Shown here piece by piece: positions 1 to 13,437 of a stretch of DNA of 64,000 nt. The stretch is taken from assembly GCA_009760855.2 (NCBI GenBank), contig WPIO01000001.1:6607001-6671000 (forward strand), written 5' to 3'. A program made the translations under genes and the position numbers. The notes under the pieces are model-generated. The model did no database searches. It was not told the origin of the DNA and worked only from the letters and a program-made list of their open reading frames with translations. Source of the DNA: Cristatella mucedo (taxonomy: Eukaryota; Bryozoa; Phylactolaemata; Cristatellidae). Numbering within the stretch: the first letter of the stretch is position 1; the number at the start of each line of letters is the position of its first letter.

Positions 1-19
1 TCGCTTCTCTCGATTCTTT

Positions 20-616
20 GTGCAGAAGATAGACAAGATCAGGGAATCCATCCCTGCGATGACAACCTCCCCACTAGAATGCTGTTCCTTGGTTCCTGGC
101 TGCACCTCAATGTTTGCATTTAAGCAGGTTACTAGTGATCTAGTCCTAAAGTTCGCATCGCAATCAAAGAAGACAATAAGTCCTCTGGACCCTATTCCCA
201 CTGTCCTGCCCCTACGTTGCATTGATCTGCTGCTGCCATGCATAACTAACATCATTAATATGTCATTAGTCTCAGGTCATGTCCCAGCACCTTTCAAAAA
301 AGCTGTAGTCAGGCCTCTTCTCAAGAAAGCAACACTAGACCAAGAGAACTTGAGCAACTACCGTCCAGTCTCCCTTCTACCATTCCTATCAAAGACACTG
401 GAACGGGTCGTGGCAGAACAGCTGAACTCATATATCGAAACCTCACACCTTGCTAGTAAGTTCCAGTCTGGCTTTAGAGCTAATCCCTCCACAGAGTCAG
501 CATTGCTTAGGGTATACAACGACCTATTAGGAATGCAGACATGGGTAGAGTGTCTCTGCTTGTTTTGCTCCATCTTTCGGCAGCTTTTGATACCATCGAT
601 CACAAAGTTCTTCTAG
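20..616 (+). pseudogene. LINE reverse transcriptase fragment, N-terminal half
   Basis: The frame encodes the fingers region of an L2-type reverse transcriptase: [36 protein letters not shown] and FQSGFR are standard non-LTR RT blocks. After about position 565 it slips out of frame: the expected AAFDTIDH block is present at about 580-600, but in another frame. It is therefore a broken remnant, not an expressed protein. It would supply target-primed reverse transcription of the LINE, and perhaps of its SINE partners, if intact elsewhere. Confidence 0.85.
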
Positions 617-695
617 AGCATCTCGTCTGGGCATCACTAGCACTGCTCTGCAGTGGTTCAGGTCCTATCTCAGTGGGAGACTCCAGATTATTGAC

Positions 696-1697
696 GTGAA
701 TGGACAAAGATCATCTGAAGTACCTCTGAAATATGGAGTACCTCAGGGCTCCGTGCTAGGTCCGGTTCTTTTCACGGTTTATACTCTCCCTCTTGCTGAT
801 GTGATTGCCAAGCACAATCTAGGCTTTCACTTCTATGCGGATGACACTCAGTTGTACCTTTGCTTTGATCCCTCCCAGCCTTCGAGCACCTCAAATTCTC
901 TAAACTCACTTGCTGCATGCATTGATGACATCCGCACATGGATGGCAGCAAATTTTCTAAAACTTAACGATGACAAAACTAACTTACTAGTTATGGACAA
1001 ACCCAGTGTGATCCAGAGATTGGAAAGGCTGACTCTCAAAATTGGCTCTGCCAGCATATCTCCTGTCGAATCAGCTCGAAATCTAGGTGTCATATTCCAA
1101 AGCGACCTCTCGTTAGACGACCATATCAGCTCCACAGTCAAATCCGCCTATTTTCAGCTTCATAACATTGCTCAAATTCGGGCTTGTTTAGATAAGGATA
1201 CCACGTCTAAGTTGGTCCATACATTCGTGACATCTCGTCTCGACTTCTGCAACTCACTGCTTACTGGCCTACCAGCATGTGCGATCAGGCGATTGCAGCT
1301 GGTGCAAAACTCTGCAGCTAGGCTTGTCTGTCGTGAGCGTCGCAGTTGCCACATTACTCCACTTCTCGCCGACCTGCACTGGCTACCAGTCAAGCAACGG
1401 ATCGACTTCAAGGTTTTGTCGCTCACTTTTAGGTCCCTTCATTCTATCGCTCCAGCCTATCTCTCCGACATTCTCCCCCATCAGGCCAAGCATCGTACCA
1501 CCCGCTTTTCGGAATCCAACAGTCTACAAATACCTCGTACAAACCTTAAATCCTTTGGAGACCGTGCATTTAGTTCGTATGCTCCCAAAGCCTGGAACTC
1601 CCTCCCGACCTGCGTCAGAACATCCCCTGACCTGACCACATTTAAAAGGAACTTAAAAACACACCTATTTAGGATAGCATTTAGTGGGTCCCTGTGA
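696..1697 (+). pseudogene. LINE reverse transcriptase fragment, palm to C-terminus
   Basis: This is a 333-codon open frame with the catalytic motif FYADDTQLY (palm, YADD), VPQGSVLGPVLF upstream of it, and FLKLNDDKTN downstream. The L2/CR1-type thumb region follows (ARNLGVIFQSDLSLDDHIS) with a C-terminal segment (LHWLPVKQRIDFKVL, RAFSSYAPKAWNSLP). The catalytic residues are intact, but the frame is cut off from its N-terminal half by a short deletion near 621-630 relative to the copy at 59.6 kb. The ATG at 696 is internal and not a real start. Confidence 0.88.
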
Positions 1698-1937
1698 TTC
1701 GTCCTTCACGTGCTTATGCGTGCTGACACTGTGCATGCTGCCACTAACCACATTTGCATGCTGACCCTATGCATGTCACCCCTAACCATGCTATTCATTT
1801 TGTTTGTTTTTCAAGCATGATTTTACTTACCAGTTAATTGCATTTCCCTTTGCAGCAAATGTAAAGCGCCTAGAAAGAGATTGAGTTCTCTGAGGGCGCT
1901 TTATCAAGTACATTATTATTATTATTATTATATATAT

Positions 1938-2141
1938 AGCGGGTCACACGCCTTTGCCACATTTGCATGCTGACCCAGTGCATGTAACCCCTAACCATGT
2001 TATTCATTTTGTTTGTTTTTCAAGCATGATTTTACTTACTATTCTATTGCGTATCACTTTGCAGCAAATGTAAAGCGCCTAGAAAGAGATTAAGCTCTCT
2101 GAGGGCGCTTTATCAAGTGCAATATTATTATTATTATTATT
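1938..2141 (+). mobile_element. L2 3' end copy
   Basis: A second 3' UTR and hairpin tail lies directly after the (ATT)n of the first copy, sharing CTAACCATGTTATTC and the GCGCC/GGGCGC hairpin. It ends in (ATT)n. It is either a second short insertion or a tandem duplication of the tail. Confidence 0.8.
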
Positions 2142-2284
2142 TGCCGCTATGCAAACGAGGCAGTCGAATAAGATGGCCGCTGCTTCGCTAACATCACTAT
2201 ACATGTGGGTTCAGCTATACAGTATATTCATTATTATAATGCACAGCTCTTTGACGTGAGATGATAAAACACATCTAATCATGG

Positions 2285-2461
2285 GCCCCCAATAATATAA
2301 TAATGCAATTCATTTGTATTGCGTCCTAAGAGAACTTAATCTCTATTAAGGCGCTTCACGTATGCCACGGGGTACGAACCCACACTTCGGTCGCAAAATG
2401 CATTTACCTTGACCTTAATCGGAGCGCATTTCCAAACCACTGGGTCAAACCAGCGCGGCGA
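2285..2461 (-). mobile_element. tRNA-derived SINE with L2-like tail (family B)
   Basis: On the minus strand a tRNA-like head (CTGGTTTGACCCAGTGG, B-box-like GTGGGTTCGTACCCC) is followed by the hairpin tail GCGCCTTAATAGAGATTAAG and TTCTCTTAGGACGC, then an AT-rich end. It has the same architecture as the copies near 36.5 and 37.6 kb. Confidence 0.65.
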
Positions 2462-2895
2462 ATGAAACGCAGACCCGAGGCGAAGTATTCATACGTACGC
2501 GAACAACTTTTAAGCCGCACGTCTGGCCGGTGGTCTATAGGTTACTTAAGGAGGCAAGCGGTATTACAAGCACGTGCTCTCAGACGTACACACATAAAAC
2601 ATGGCATTACGCGATCTCGATTTTATCAATCAGGTACCAATCCAAGTAGAAAAAATGTTTCATCATCCCAGCTGAACTGAAAGCAGAGCGAAACAGAGGG
2701 GCGAACTTCGGTGGTGTCGGCCCTAAAGAGTTCCATCGTCGGAAATACCAGCCGACGGCCTCGCGAGCTGACGGGGCTCCATTACTGGCTATTCGATAGT
2801 GCGTGCCGCGTGCACGGTCGCGAGGTTCACTTATAGGCATAATTCTCGACGTTTCCTACGATGGCAACAATCTCGGTGCGCTCGTTATCTTGCTC

Positions 2896-2989
2896 GCTGT
2901 GTAATTCCCTTTGCAGCAAATGTAAAGCGCCTAGAAAGGGATTAAGTTCTCTGAGGGCGCTTTATCAAGTACATTATTATTATTATTAA
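2896..2989 (+). mobile_element. L2 3' tail, very short copy
   Basis: This is only the terminal part: CCTTTGCAGCAAATGTAAAG, the hairpin and (ATT)n. It is a severely 5'-truncated insertion. Confidence 0.8.
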
Positions 2990-4954
2990 AGAAAATAGCG
3001 GTCGTGAAAAGTAGAATGGATTTTCAAGTGGAACTTATGGTGGCTCTAGCCGAAGAATAATTGCAACGGGGGCGGTCGATGACCAGAGAATTATAACAGG
3101 AAGTCCGGAGAGTTTCAGGTGGATTTTACTTTTTCAATAATTGCATTGTACATGCGCATGGCCGCAGCGACTCGATTCCTCTGCTGCAGCCGTCGAACAG
3201 CTTTGTTCATGAACTGCTTTGCAACGCGACTTGCCTTGAGCATACGCTTTCGTTTGACGCGCGCTGCGGTTGTTTAACTTGCGTCAAGTAAGCTCTTTCT
3301 TGCGGCGCATGCATTCCCTATAGCGGTACGAGTTTGCTGTTTGCGCAGGGCAGGAGCTAAGCTCCATCTCGGAAGTTGGATGACGTAGCGGCGACGTATG
3401 ACGAGCCCACTACAAAAGCGAACGCGCATCGAAGAGCGAAACTCGGAGCGGCGTCGGCGAGTTTGCGTCTGGGAGCTCCGCAGGGGGGAGGGGGAGGGGG
3501 AGTAAGTAGATCGGGGCCCGAGCTTGCAACAAATGAGGCTCTTAAATTAGCTTAGGATTTTTTAAGAAGAAGCAACCTAGTACAAAGGAAAACCTTAAGT
3601 AAGCGAACATTGTATTGTTGGTACTGAGCTTGCAGGCACAGGAGTCATACAGAGCACACAAACAGTTCACTATAGTCAATCAAGCACACAGTGCCTGAAC
3701 TTCGTACACGATAACCCTATCGTGGAGACCTGCGAGTAGGCAAGCCAACAGAGAAGGTAAGCCCGGATAAAAACATCACATAAACAACGGCGAACGGCGT
3801 TATATAAAGCTGTAGCACTTGATCGGCCAGCACTGAGTACAGCCAAACTAACTAAACCAAGAGATGGTTACACTATTTTTCGCTTGAATGCTCGCCTGAA
3901 GAAGCAGCACCGACAGTAGTAGAAGCGTAGTTGATGCTAAAATAGATAGAAAATAAACTGCACTAGACACTAGTCATCTTCAAATATTAGTAATAAGTGC
4001 CAAGACAGATAAACCGGTGCCATACTTTCGCACGAGCACGGTGGCGGTCTACATATGTTTCTGCTCCTACTATCTCTCTCAAAGGCACTAAACATTTTTT
4101 CCCCATTCTTCTCTCCCTCCCTCTACTCATTCGTAATGAAGGTGGGCTACATCAGATATTGCATAGGATGATCAATGGCAGAAAGAAAGTATTTTACAAC
4201 AGGAACTATGTATGCCCTGGATTAGTTAGTTGCAGTAACCAAACCAGCGATCTGCTCTCACAAGTTTACAAGGACAGTACATTTCGAAAGCATGTGTCAG
4301 CAAACCAAAACTGGCTCTAACTCGAAGGACGGCAACCAATACACGATAATCAATCATGAGGAGTATCGCTAAAAGCAGGAACTCTCCGGGATACGCAGGA
4401 AAATCAGCAGGTCTCAAGCTATCCAAGAGAAAGCGAGGACAAATGAATGGACCAAGGATGGTAATAATAAACAAATCCTAGTTAGGTGCATGACATAAGT
4501 AGGAATCATAAATCTAAACAGTGTATCTGCCGTAATTACCCTCAAATTCAGTGGTCATCGTCAAGAAAATGAGCTGATCAAAGTAAAGTAAGGGTGATCT
4601 CTATCTATGCAACCTTACCTTGCTAACTTAGCAAACTTCCACTGGATCACCTAATACGAAGAATTCCTTTGAATCTGACCAAAAACTGTCAAACCACACT
4701 GCTGGGTTCAGTGCTCACGGCAGGTTTCTGATAAAAACCTGCGGCACAGGGGAGAATGTTAAGTTTGAAAACATATAATCCATCTGGTTTTATAAATCGA
4801 GTGGGCATGTGTCCTTGCATATATGCATGTGCACAAGCATACGTAGATTCGTGTATATGTGTACGTAAAAGCATGTGCACATATGCATGCTAGTGCATGC
4901 GTGAGGTGTGTGTGTGTGTGTGTGTGTGCGTGCGTGCGTGTGTGTGTGCCAAGG
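2990..4954. other. non-coding DNA downstream of CAMTA, partly CpG-rich
   Basis: No gene is recognised. The part at 3150-3500 is richer in CpG (for example GACGTAGCGGCGACGTATGA) and could be promoter-like or an untranslated region. A G-rich run (GGGGGGAGGGGGAGGGGGAG) sits near 3484-3502. A (TG)n tract with interspersed TGCG lies at 4903-4948. The remainder looks like unique AT-balanced sequence. Confidence 0.5.
3115..3255 (-). CDS. small basic open frame, possible CAMTA last exon
   Basis: This is a short minus-strand frame, open between a TAA and the TGA at 3115-3117. It reads KRKRMLKASRVAKQFMNK, then AVRRLQQRNRVAAAMRMYNA and a short tail. It is strongly basic and helix-prone, with loose resemblance to the AARKIMRFLRRCRHR tail of CAMTA. 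It lies downstream of CAMTA on the same strand, in a CpG-richer patch. Against it: no good polypyrimidine acceptor, and the only AG (CCGCAG) gives a phase that does not fit the donor at 7968. It may be chance. No other family is recognised. Confidence 0.2.
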   Translation of the reverse strand, partial: KRKRMLKASRVAKQFMNKAVRRLQQRNRVAAAMRMYNAIIEKVKST

Positions 4955-5080
4955 TAAGCTGATTTAACAGCCCCAATTATATAGCATCAGAAGAGCCTTC
5001 ACGACTCTCACCACTGCATGCAGTGGTCAATAAAGAATCAAACACTGCAAGATCGAGCACAATACCCCTAGGCTAAGACC
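4955..5080 (-). mobile_element. SINE family A fragment
   Basis: It contains the reverse of the SINE-A 3' part (GCTGATTTAACAGCC, CAGAAGAGCCTT, ACCACTGCATGCAGTGG). The head is decayed. Assigned by similarity to the copies at 35.0 and 56.4 kb. Confidence 0.6.
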
Positions 5081-7870
<2,790 letters not shown>

Positions 7871-7967
7871 CGGCTATGTAACAAGCAGTCTCGATCGATC
7901 GGCGCACGAGAAAAAGTGTGAACCCACAACAGCCGGCGCTAGTGTGCACGCGGCGTCAGCAACCCAC

Positions 7968-8233
7968 CTCAGCTTGCCGTGCTGAGGCAACATGACCCCG
8001 CTGCAGCAGCCGACCGCGCCGCCAGCGGCTGCCACCGCCGAGGCGCACGGCCGGACGCTCTGCCGAAGTTTCTTAGCTCGCTGGCTCTCGCGGTAGGCGC
8101 GGTACTGATGCTGTATAACGAGCGCTGCCTCACGGCTCTGGCAGAAGCGCTTGCGAGCGTAGTACGTCCTGAATTGACTCTGGATGCGCACTGCGGCCTG
8201 CTGCATGCACTGCACGTTCAGCTGGTACTTGTA
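7968..8233 (-). CDS. CAMTA: CAMTA exon, C-terminal IQ motifs
   Basis: A TGTTTTCTCTCTGCAG acceptor (phase 0) opens [20 protein letters not shown], continuing [20 protein letters not shown] and [16 protein letters not shown]. These match YALYKKMTQAAILIQSKFRS, YYEQKRFQQSRRAAVLIQQY and YRSY of vertebrate CAMTA: two more IQ helices. The end is uncertain. I placed the donor at CTGAG before GTGGGT (phase 2). Without splicing the frame stays open to a stop at 7874, but that tail looks unlike the family. The usual last segment (QDQAARKIMRFLRR) was not found in this exon or convincingly downstream. Confidence 0.85.
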
Positions 8234-8391
8234 CTGCAGAGAGAAAACAGCGTGCGCCCAGCTGGCGCTTGATGCACCTCACCGGACGGACGACCGCGCT
8301 CGGCAGAACGCGAGATGGCGGCAATGCGAGGCAAGCAGACGACAGGACGATGCAAATGGCGGCGGAGGCTTGCTGAATGCTGCCAAAATAC

Positions 8392-8629
8392 CTTCTTGTA
8401 GCGGCGGTAATACGTTTGGATGATGACTGCAGCCTCGATTTCGCGCTGATGCTGCTGCTTCTTGTCCTTAAACAGCCGGTAGGCGTTCTGTATGACCTTG
8501 GCTGCTTCGTAAAGCCTTCGCTGCTCCACGTCGGACAAGGTCAGACTCGAGAAGTAGCGCTCCATGTTGGCCGCATTTGCGTTGAAATATTCCGAGAAGT
8601 CCTCAGCCGTAGTTGGAGGTGAGGTAGGC
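8392..8629 (-). CDS. CAMTA: CAMTA exon, first IQ motifs
   Basis: After a TTTCATTTGCCAG acceptor, AG+G makes Arg and the frame reads [19 protein letters not shown], then [20 protein letters not shown]. This aligns with the conserved DFSEFF...FERSFSTLTLSDLEQRELYEA of vertebrate CAMTA. Two IQ-type calmodulin-binding helices follow: [17 protein letters not shown] and [14 protein letters not shown]. The exon is 1 nt plus 79 codons and ends at AAGAAG before GTATTT in phase 0. IQ motifs are where calmodulin and calcium signalling act on the protein. Identification is very secure. Confidence 0.95.
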
Positions 8630-9125
8630 CTGGCAAATGAAAAATAACAGGAAAAACATATAGCTAGGAACACCAAGGAAAGCGGTGCACAGCTGCAAGT
8701 GCTAACGAGCGGCACGGACTTGGCATGCTGCCCCCTACCCCCTTCCCGGGGCCGTCTGCTGCCGGCGAGCTGATCGCAAGTGTCGGACAATTACAGCTTG
8801 CTGACGTACATAGGGACTAGTGCAGAGAAATCGGGCTGCCGGCTACAGTCGTGGCGGCGAGACCACCTCGCTCATCCATAGTGCTCGAGCAGGCGCAACA
8901 AACTCAGCCGTCGTCCACTGATTGTCACGGAAGGCCAGTGTGCGGCAGTCGGTGCAAGTGGCAAGAGAGATGAGGCTCGGACGTACACCTCACTGACGTT
9001 GCTACGCGCGAGCAACTGCTGAACAAGAGGCAAGCAGAAGACCCGGCAGGAAGGCGGGGAATTGGAAAGAAAGGGCCACGTTGGAGATTGGCTGTCGCCA
9101 GGCAGGCACAGCACCGGCTCCTCAC

Positions 9126-10358
9126 CTCAGCTCGTCCACGGAGCCCAGCATGGGCGTGGCGATGCCCGAGTCACCGTCGCAGCAACCCGCACCTGCCGAG
9201 CCAGACGGAGCGGTGCAGGTCAGGCAGCAGCCGGCAATTGACGATGAGTCGCTGTACGAGCTGTGCGATGAGCTGCTGCTGCGGTCTCGGTACGAAGCGA
9301 ACGAGCAGCAGTGCAGCGACTGATGCAGCGGCGACTGCGCAGCTGCCGGCGGCGACTGCTGCTGCCGTGAGAAAAGCAGCAACGGCTGTGGCAGCGAGCC
9401 GCGCAAGCATTCGAGGTCCTGGTTGGCAGCGGCGGCAGCAGACGACGTCTTGATTCTCTCGGGCATGGCCGCGATGATCTGCTCGGCCAGCGACCTCATG
9501 CGAGACTGGCTCCTTCCGGCGTCGGCGCCGCCTCCGGCGGCAGAAGCGGCAGAGCAGAGGCTAGCATCGGCGTCCTCGTCGAGCGACCGCATGTCCTCGT
9601 CGGAGACCGTCTCGACGTCGACGATGTAGCCGTCGTCTGCGTCCACCGGCGCCTCCATCGACAAAAAGTTGCCAAAAGTCCGCAGGCTGCGTGGCGGCGG
9701 TGGCGGCACGACGGTCGGGTACTCCACGGCGCAGGTGCTGCCGGCGCCAGCTCGTGCTGCGCGCCTCACGCTGCAAGGTATCAGCGGGTCGGACGCGACC
9801 GGTCGCAGACACGACTCGACGTCCTCGCGAGCCGAGCTCAGAGAGCTCTGCCGCTTCATCCTCTGCAGAAAGCCTCGCTGTTGCGGAGCCGAGGCTCGTC
9901 GAGAGGTCGGCTTCCGTGAAGAGGCACCGCCGCAGCAGCTGCCGCCACCGGTGATGGCAGGGGCAAAATGCTGCTCGATGGCCGGCGTCGACGTCGCGGC
10001 TGCCACCTCTGCTTCGACGGCTGCGGCTCGGCAAGAATCGGGGCTCCCGTTCGGCAAGCTGCAGCTGCTGCCGGCTGTGGAGGCTGCCAATGCCTCCGCT
10101 GCACTTCTCTGCACATCGGCATGCATAGCAGTGGCGACGAGATCGGCTAGCGCCACTTGGCCAGCCAGGCGAGCCACGGCCACTGGCTGCAGGCCTTTGC
10201 TGTTGGGCGCGTGAATCGACTCCCCACCGACAGCGGCGGCGAGTCGCAGCAACGCGTCGGCGGCAGTGCGCTTGCCCAGCGCACATGCCCAATGCAGCGG
10301 CGTGCAGCCGCAGCTATCGGTGCTCGACGGCGACATCTCCCGTGACAGGACATTGCCA
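9126..10358 (-). CDS. CAMTA: CAMTA exon, ankyrin repeat and long Ser/Ala-rich insert
   Basis: This is a 1,233-nt exon (about 411 residues), far larger than its vertebrate counterparts. It starts at ...CAGAG|T, giving SGNVLSRE, and then holds the hallmark ankyrin repeat CTPLHWACALGKRTAADAL (vertebrate CTPLMWACALGHLEAAV). After about 75 residues it becomes a low-complexity Ser/Ala/Pro/Gly region. Near 9505-9451 it contains SLAEQIIAAMPERIKT, a short motif known in CAMTAs (LAEHIIEATPERIK). The acidic stretch IVDVETVSDEDMRSLDED precedes it. It ends ...GSVDEL+AG before GTGAGG (phase 2). GC-rich codons here create several long antisense shadow frames, which are not genes. Confidence 0.9.
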
Positions 10359-10682
10359 CTCTGAGGGTAGCCGACCCTAAAAGGGGCGAAGGACAGATCT
10401 GGAGGCGGCTTGCATTTACCGGTTCCGTATGGTGAGATACAAGGGCGTTTGAGGTGCAGTGCTATTCACCAGGCAGAGAACGGGCAGCCTGCCATCAACT
10501 AACCTAACCGCATTCTTGCACAATTTACAGCGAGGAGGAGGCATCTGCAATGGTTAACAATTAGCAGCTTGAGCTCATTAGCTACTTCACAGAGACACGA
10601 GCATGATCATCATGGGTGGAGCAGTCGCAGTTCGATACGGTATAACCCTGCCGGCAACCGGTGGCTCCCACAGGCAGGCTCT

Positions 10683-10875
10683 CAGACGGACTTTGGGGGT
10701 AGCACGAACAGCAGGAGGAGGAGAAGGAGCAAGAGGAAGGAAGGTGAAGGAGCAAGAGATGAAGGAGGAAGAGGAGGAGGAGGAAGAAGGGGCAGCAGCA
10801 CGAGGAGGAAAGAGCAAGAGCAGGAGGATGAGGAGAAGGAGGCAGAAGGAGTAATAGCTGGAGGAAGGAGAGGGA
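10683..10875. repeat. purine-rich GGA/GAA tract in CAMTA intron
   Basis: Almost uninterrupted purines on the plus strand (GGAGGAGAAGGAGCAAGAGG pattern) within the intron between 11144 and 10358. The long serine/leucine-rich frames here are artefacts. Confidence 0.9.
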
Positions 10876-11143
10876 GGACTTGAGGAGGACCGAAGAAGGA
10901 TTGAAAGATAGAGCTGCAGCATCTTGGCTGGCTAAGTGCAGCAGCAGGGCCTCGGAGCAATATCCAGGCAGGACTCGGCAAAGCAAAGGCAGAACCGCAC
11001 GGTGACCAGTGGATGACGATCAAACCCACGCGAGTGCCAATGAGTCAACGGCGATCGGCAGCAGAGGCAGACCGGAAGCAAGAGCCAAGGGCTGCAGCCA
11101 GAGGGAAGCACGAGTACAGCGCAGAGTCGGATCGGCCGGCTAC

Positions 11144-11531
11144 CTCCATGCGGCAGCGGCAGCATCAATGAGTTCGCCGTAGTCGAGGGCGGCCGCGGCG
11201 TGAATCAGCGACAGGCCGTATGGTGACGGGCTGAGGACTGCAGCGGCAGCGGCATCGACGTGCGCCGGGGTCGGTCGGCTGTGTAGCTGCCACTGCCTGA
11301 GCAGGTCGATGGCGGCGGCTTCGGTGGTTTCCTCTGGTTCGGAGCCGCAGGTGCTGACACGCTGGCTTGCCAGGGCCAAGAATAGCGGGCCGGCCATGCG
11401 CCCCGATGCCACCAGCCATCGGTCGATGTCGGCGAGTCGATCTCGCAGCGTCCTCTGAGCATCTGCACGGTACACGCGAGACCATAGCTGCTGCCTAGCG
11501 CTGCCACCATCTCCCGTGCAGCTAGCACCAC
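11144..11531 (-). CDS. CAMTA: CAMTA exon, linker helix and first ankyrin repeat
   Basis: The exon begins after a GTCTGCTAG acceptor that completes a Gly codon (GGASC), and ends at GCATGGAG before GTAGCC in phase 2. It encodes a helical linker (VYRADAQRTLRDRLADIDRWL, resembling FRMSLLERLEQMEKRMAEI of vertebrate CAMTA), an Ala-rich helix region, and then YGLSLIHAAAALDYGELI followed by AAAAAWR. The last part corresponds to GMSLLHLAAAQGYARLIETL..WR, the first ankyrin repeat. The upstream ATG in the same frame at 11553 lies in the intron and is not used. Identification is secure through synteny of domains and matching phases. Confidence 0.88.
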
Positions 11532-11716
11532 CTAGCAGACTGCGTGATCGCATCGAATTGCAGGGCAGTTACAACATCCCTAATGTGCTGCAGGAAACCG
11601 GCCGAACTGGGCTGCTGGCAGCTGAGAGAGGATTCCTTAAAAGCCATCGGCCTGCAGGAGGGAGAAGCAGAGAGGGCTGCAGGCAGAGGGAGCTGCAGTC
11701 ATCGTGCAGCGCTCAC

Positions 11717-11854
11717 CGACGGCGATGAACCAGTCCATTATGGCACTGCGCTCCCGGCAGCAGCTGCTACTACGGTACTCGAATGTGCCGACGGCAGCAA
11801 CTGGCTTGCCGTCAAGCTCCACTTGAAGCTGAACACACTGTTCCACGGCAGATG
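11717..11854 (-). CDS. CAMTA: CAMTA exon, end of TIG domain
   Basis: This is a 138-nt exon. After a GTTCCTTTTTAG acceptor it reads PSAVEQCVQLQVELDGKP and ends its beta sandwich with GTFEYR, matching the family pattern PAHEAG.V.LQVAFN followed by VFEYK/R. The downstream linker CCRERSAIMDWFIAVG leads to a clear GTGAGC donor in phase 1. The phases of both flanking introns agree with exons 12609-13437 and 11144-11531. TIG in CAMTAs is thought to aid dimerisation or weak DNA contact; here it is split by one intron, as in other animals. Confidence 0.9.
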
Positions 11855-11929
11855 CTAAAAAGGAACGCCCGAGTTATAAAGGAGTAATCAAATCGTTTAC
11901 CTCGATGACAGCACTTGCGCTGCTAGGAG

Positions 11930-12135
11930 ACGAGAGAGAGAGAGCAAGAGAGAGGAGGGAGGGATGGAGGCAGAGAGGGAAGGAGGGAGACAGAGACAGA
12001 TAGAGACAGACAGACAGAGGAGACAGAGAGAAAGGAAGAGAGATAAAGATAGAGAAAGAAGCAGAGAGAGAGAGAGAGAGAGAGAGACACACACACACAG
12101 ACGGATGAACGGACAGACAGACAGACATACAGACA
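11930..12135. repeat. GA/GACA simple repeat in CAMTA intron
   Basis: A degenerate (GA)n passing into (CA)n and (GACA)n between the TIG exons. It is non-coding. Confidence 0.9.
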
Positions 12136-12608
12136 TATAGACATTAGACAGACAGCACTGCCCAACCACGACAGCATAAGAGCTCGGTAGTATAAGATTA
12201 AATGAGAGGCAAGTGAAAACTGGCCAGCTCACGATTCCTGAGCAGACCATGCACTGCCTCGTAGAACGAATTCAGTGCAATACATGGGATACATTCTAGC
12301 TATTGAGAACAAGAAGTCGGTCAAACTTCTAGCGGTTCAAAAGTTGTTCTACAGGTATCGGACTTATTGAACGTCAGTGGCCTATCCCCAGCTGCCTAGG
12401 CAAGCTCTTAAGTCCATCTAAATGCCCTAGAAATTAATAGTATCGTGACGAGTCATGAGTGAAAGATGCTGCTGCTGAGACCCTGTAAACAACATGCAGG
12501 GCTATCTGCAACATCATCGACATCAAGTAACTGCCAGCTGCATTACCCAATGGCACTCAACAAAGATTGCTCGTGCTATCTTGAGCATTCAGGCGAATGA
12601 ATACGTAC

Positions 12609-13437
12609 GAGGTATTGTACAGCGTAGAATGCCGTCAGAGACCAGCTCTGCCAGCACAAGGCCCACAGTGCCAAAGCGGCAAGCATAACGAGGCAGGTCG
12701 GCCAACGTGTCTGCCTTGACCACCACAGCAGTCCATGGACCGACGATCAGGAGCTTGTCGCCTCCTCCTGTGAATCCCCAGCGTGGCGCAAACTCGATTG
12801 GCACAGTTCCTTCGGCCGTTAGGGCGAACCTGTTGTGCCCATTATCGGTAAAGCACTCGTCCGATGGCCAGTCAAAGATATCGGTGTCATCAATCAACTG
12901 ACTACCAGCTCGGCATTTATCTGCATGAGCAAGAGTACTGCTGCATTCGCCATTAATCGGCTGATCAAGCAGTATAGACCCGAGCTCGTCGACAGACATG
13001 TCCACCATGTTTGAAATGTTATTGCCAAACAGCAAGCTGTCGAGATCGCCAGCATAACCGGTTTCTATATCGTCGCCAGGGCGATCACGCAAGTTGCTTG
13101 TCGAATGATAGCTTTCTGCTGCATCACTGGTGCTGGTGACGTGGTTGGAGGTATCAAAGCCGGAGGCAGCACTTCTTTCAGCCAAGTGCTCATCAAGCTG
13201 AGGTGCTAGTACACATCCTGGCGACGACACAGCTGGAGCAGTAGCCGTGGGCACAGTGGCTGCCGCTGATGCGGTACCTGAACCATTTACGATGACAAGA
13301 TGGCTGACCGACGACTGGCAACCAACGTTGAGGATCCATTGTGCAGTGCTTGCCACCATGGGAGCTTTCAAGCCCTGCACATCTGGCTGTAGTGTGTTCA
13401 ATGTTGGCGGACTAAACAACCTCAGCTGGTCTCCAAC
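12609..13437 (-). CDS. CAMTA: CAMTA exon, acidic region and TIG domain
   Basis: This is an 829-nt exon. It starts after an ATTAATTTTCTGCAG acceptor, reading VGDQLRLFSPPTL; a less likely alternative continues upstream to an ATG at 13497. About 190 residues are poorly conserved and rich in Ser, Ala and Asp, with an acidic cluster IDDTDIFDWPSDECF typical of the activation region before TIG. The C-terminal 60 residues form the first half of the TIG (IPT) immunoglobulin-like fold: EFAPRWGFTGGGDKLLIVGPW, then YACRFG and DGILRCTIP. These correspond to ITDFSPEWSYPEGGVKVLITGPW and GVLRC in relatives. It ends after CCTC before GTACGT (phase 1) and completes a Pro codon with the next exon. Confidence 0.92.

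Larger units (their letters stand above)
1..1931 (+). mobile_element. L2-clade LINE, 5' truncated by window, decayed
   Basis: This is the longest copy of the dominant LINE. It holds reverse transcriptase blocks, a C-terminal region, a 3' UTR with repeated GCATGCTGAC motifs, a hairpin tail (AAAGCGCC...GGGCGCTTT, 1862-1904) and an (ATT)n end. L2 membership is inferred from YGVPQGSVLGPVLF followed by TLPLADVIAKHN and HFYADDTQLY, which resemble fish L2/Maui elements, and from the tail hairpin typical of that clade. The reading frame is broken near 565-630 by small indels. The element begins outside the window. Confidence 0.92.

Noticed and set aside
9088-10345. Plus-strand and alternative-frame ORFs of 120-240 codons
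   Set aside because: Shadows of the GC-rich CAMTA exon on the minus strand; low-complexity Ala/Arg content and no family match.
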